Source: Conyzicola nivalis
Lineage (GTDB): Bacteria > Actinomycetota > Actinomycetes > Actinomycetales > Microbacteriaceae
Direction: 5' to 3'
NCBI RefSeq assembly: GCF_014639655.1
Contig: NZ_BMGB01000001.1
Span: forward strand, 930,001 to 994,000
DNA: 64,000 bases
Position numbers and translations under genes: made by a program. Positions 63,624-64,000 of this stretch are shown here, in pieces. Numbering within the stretch: the first letter of the stretch is position 1; the number at the start of each line of letters is the position of its first letter. The notes under the pieces were generated by a model. That model saw only the letters and a list, made by a program, of their open reading frames with translations, did not search any database and was not told the origin of the DNA.

Positions 63624-64000
63624 TGTCGCCCGCCTGGGCGGCCATCGCCGTCATCGCCACCATCGTGGCCATCCTCGCGCTCATCCACCGCCCCCTCGGC
63701 GGCTACATGGCGCGCGTCTACACGACCACCAGAAACCTCGGGGCAGAGAAGCTGATCTACCGCGTCGTCGGCGTCAGCCCCGCCGTCGAGCAGAGCTGGC
63801 AGGTCTACCTGCGCAGCGTGCTCGCGTTCAGCGCCGTCGGCATCATCGCCGTCTACCTCGTGCAGCGCCTGCAGTCCGTGCTGCCGTTCGCTCTCGGCCT
63901 GCCGCCCGTCGAGGAGTCGCTCGCGTTCAACACCGCGATCAGCTTCGTGACGAACACCAACTGGCAGAGCTACTCCCCCGAGCAGACCATGGGCTACACG
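63623..64000 (+). CDS. kdpA: Potassium-transporting ATPase subunit KdpA (partial)
   Basis: The first 126 residues of the potassium channel-like subunit; the gene runs off the right edge. Helix 1, then 'HRPLGGYMARVYTTTRN' and 'NTAISFVTNTNWQSYSPEQTMGY', which contains the first selectivity-filter repeat. The ATG overlaps the kdpF stop. kdpB and kdpC should follow outside the window. Confidence 0.95.
   Translation, partial: MSPAWAAIAVIATIVAILALIHRPLGGYMARVYTTTRNLGAEKLIYRVVGVSPAVEQSWQVYLRSVLAFSAVGIIAVYLVQRLQSVLPFALGLPPVEESLAFNTAISFVTNTNWQSYSPEQTMGYT

Overview
The window is a dense, high-G+C stretch from an actinobacterial chromosome. It is most likely Microbacteriaceae: it carries an actinobacteria-only gene set (DUF3000, DUF3093, DUF3159, DUF3710, DUF4191, DUF4193, DUF7455, SepH), ParC/ParE-type topoisomerase genes, GlnR-type nitrogen boxes, GlnE plus two glutamine synthetases, and many apparently leaderless genes. 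There is no prophage, IS element, CRISPR array, rRNA or tRNA that I can support. The accessory-looking material is an exopolysaccharide operon and several families of intergenic palindromic repeats.

Layout: 0-4 kb, end of an EI24 membrane protein, an amino-acid ABC importer and an ammonium transporter. 4-9.7 kb, ZapE, a rhodanese-SufE pair, a hydrolase, DUF3000 and RNase D. 9.8-13.1 kb, a fadA-fadB beta-oxidation operon. 13.2-15.2 kb, an aldo/keto reductase with its MerR regulator and a lipoprotein. 15.3-22 kb, dxs, aconitase, DUF3159, DUF3710 and dUTPase. 22-31.2 kb, DUF3093, DUF4193, SepH, a phosphatase and the two type II topoisomerase genes. 31.4-37.8 kb, DUF7455, two alanine-racemase homologues, an orphan ParA, GatD, MurT and the principal sigma factor. 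37.9-45 kb, an MFS transporter, PAC2 protein, PepA, Lpd and an E2 acyltransferase. 45-50 kb, a pseudokinase, DUF4191, RDD protein and glutamine synthetase. 50.3-55 kb, an operon of a hyaluronan-synthase-like transferase, a membrane-anchored GH26 enzyme and UDP-glucose dehydrogenase. 55.5-63 kb, GlnE, GlnA2, PanB, Map and polyphosphate glucokinase. At the right edge the kdp potassium operon begins.

The most striking region is 31.6-36.4 kb. Two adjacent alanine-racemase homologues have complementary losses. The first lacks the PLP lysine and most of the barrel but keeps the C-terminal catalytic tyrosine; the second keeps a complete PLP barrel but lacks that tyrosine. Because each alanine racemase active site is built from two subunits, the pair could form one working site as a heterodimer. 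About 1 kb away, MurT and GatD (normally the lipid II D-Glu amidation complex) contain no cysteine at all: GatD has Ala at its catalytic Cys94 position and MurT has no zinc ribbon. Microbacteriaceae have group-B peptidoglycan, in which the D-Glu alpha-carboxyl carries an amino acid bridge rather than an amide. A repurposed MurT/GatD ligase and a modified racemase would fit that chemistry. This is inference, but it can be tested.

Nitrogen control is coherent across the window: textbook-like GlnR boxes precede glnA and amt, GlnA keeps its adenylylation tyrosine, and GlnE is present about 6 kb away. At least thirteen genes show a TANNNT hexamer 6-7 nt before the start codon, implying widespread leaderless transcription.
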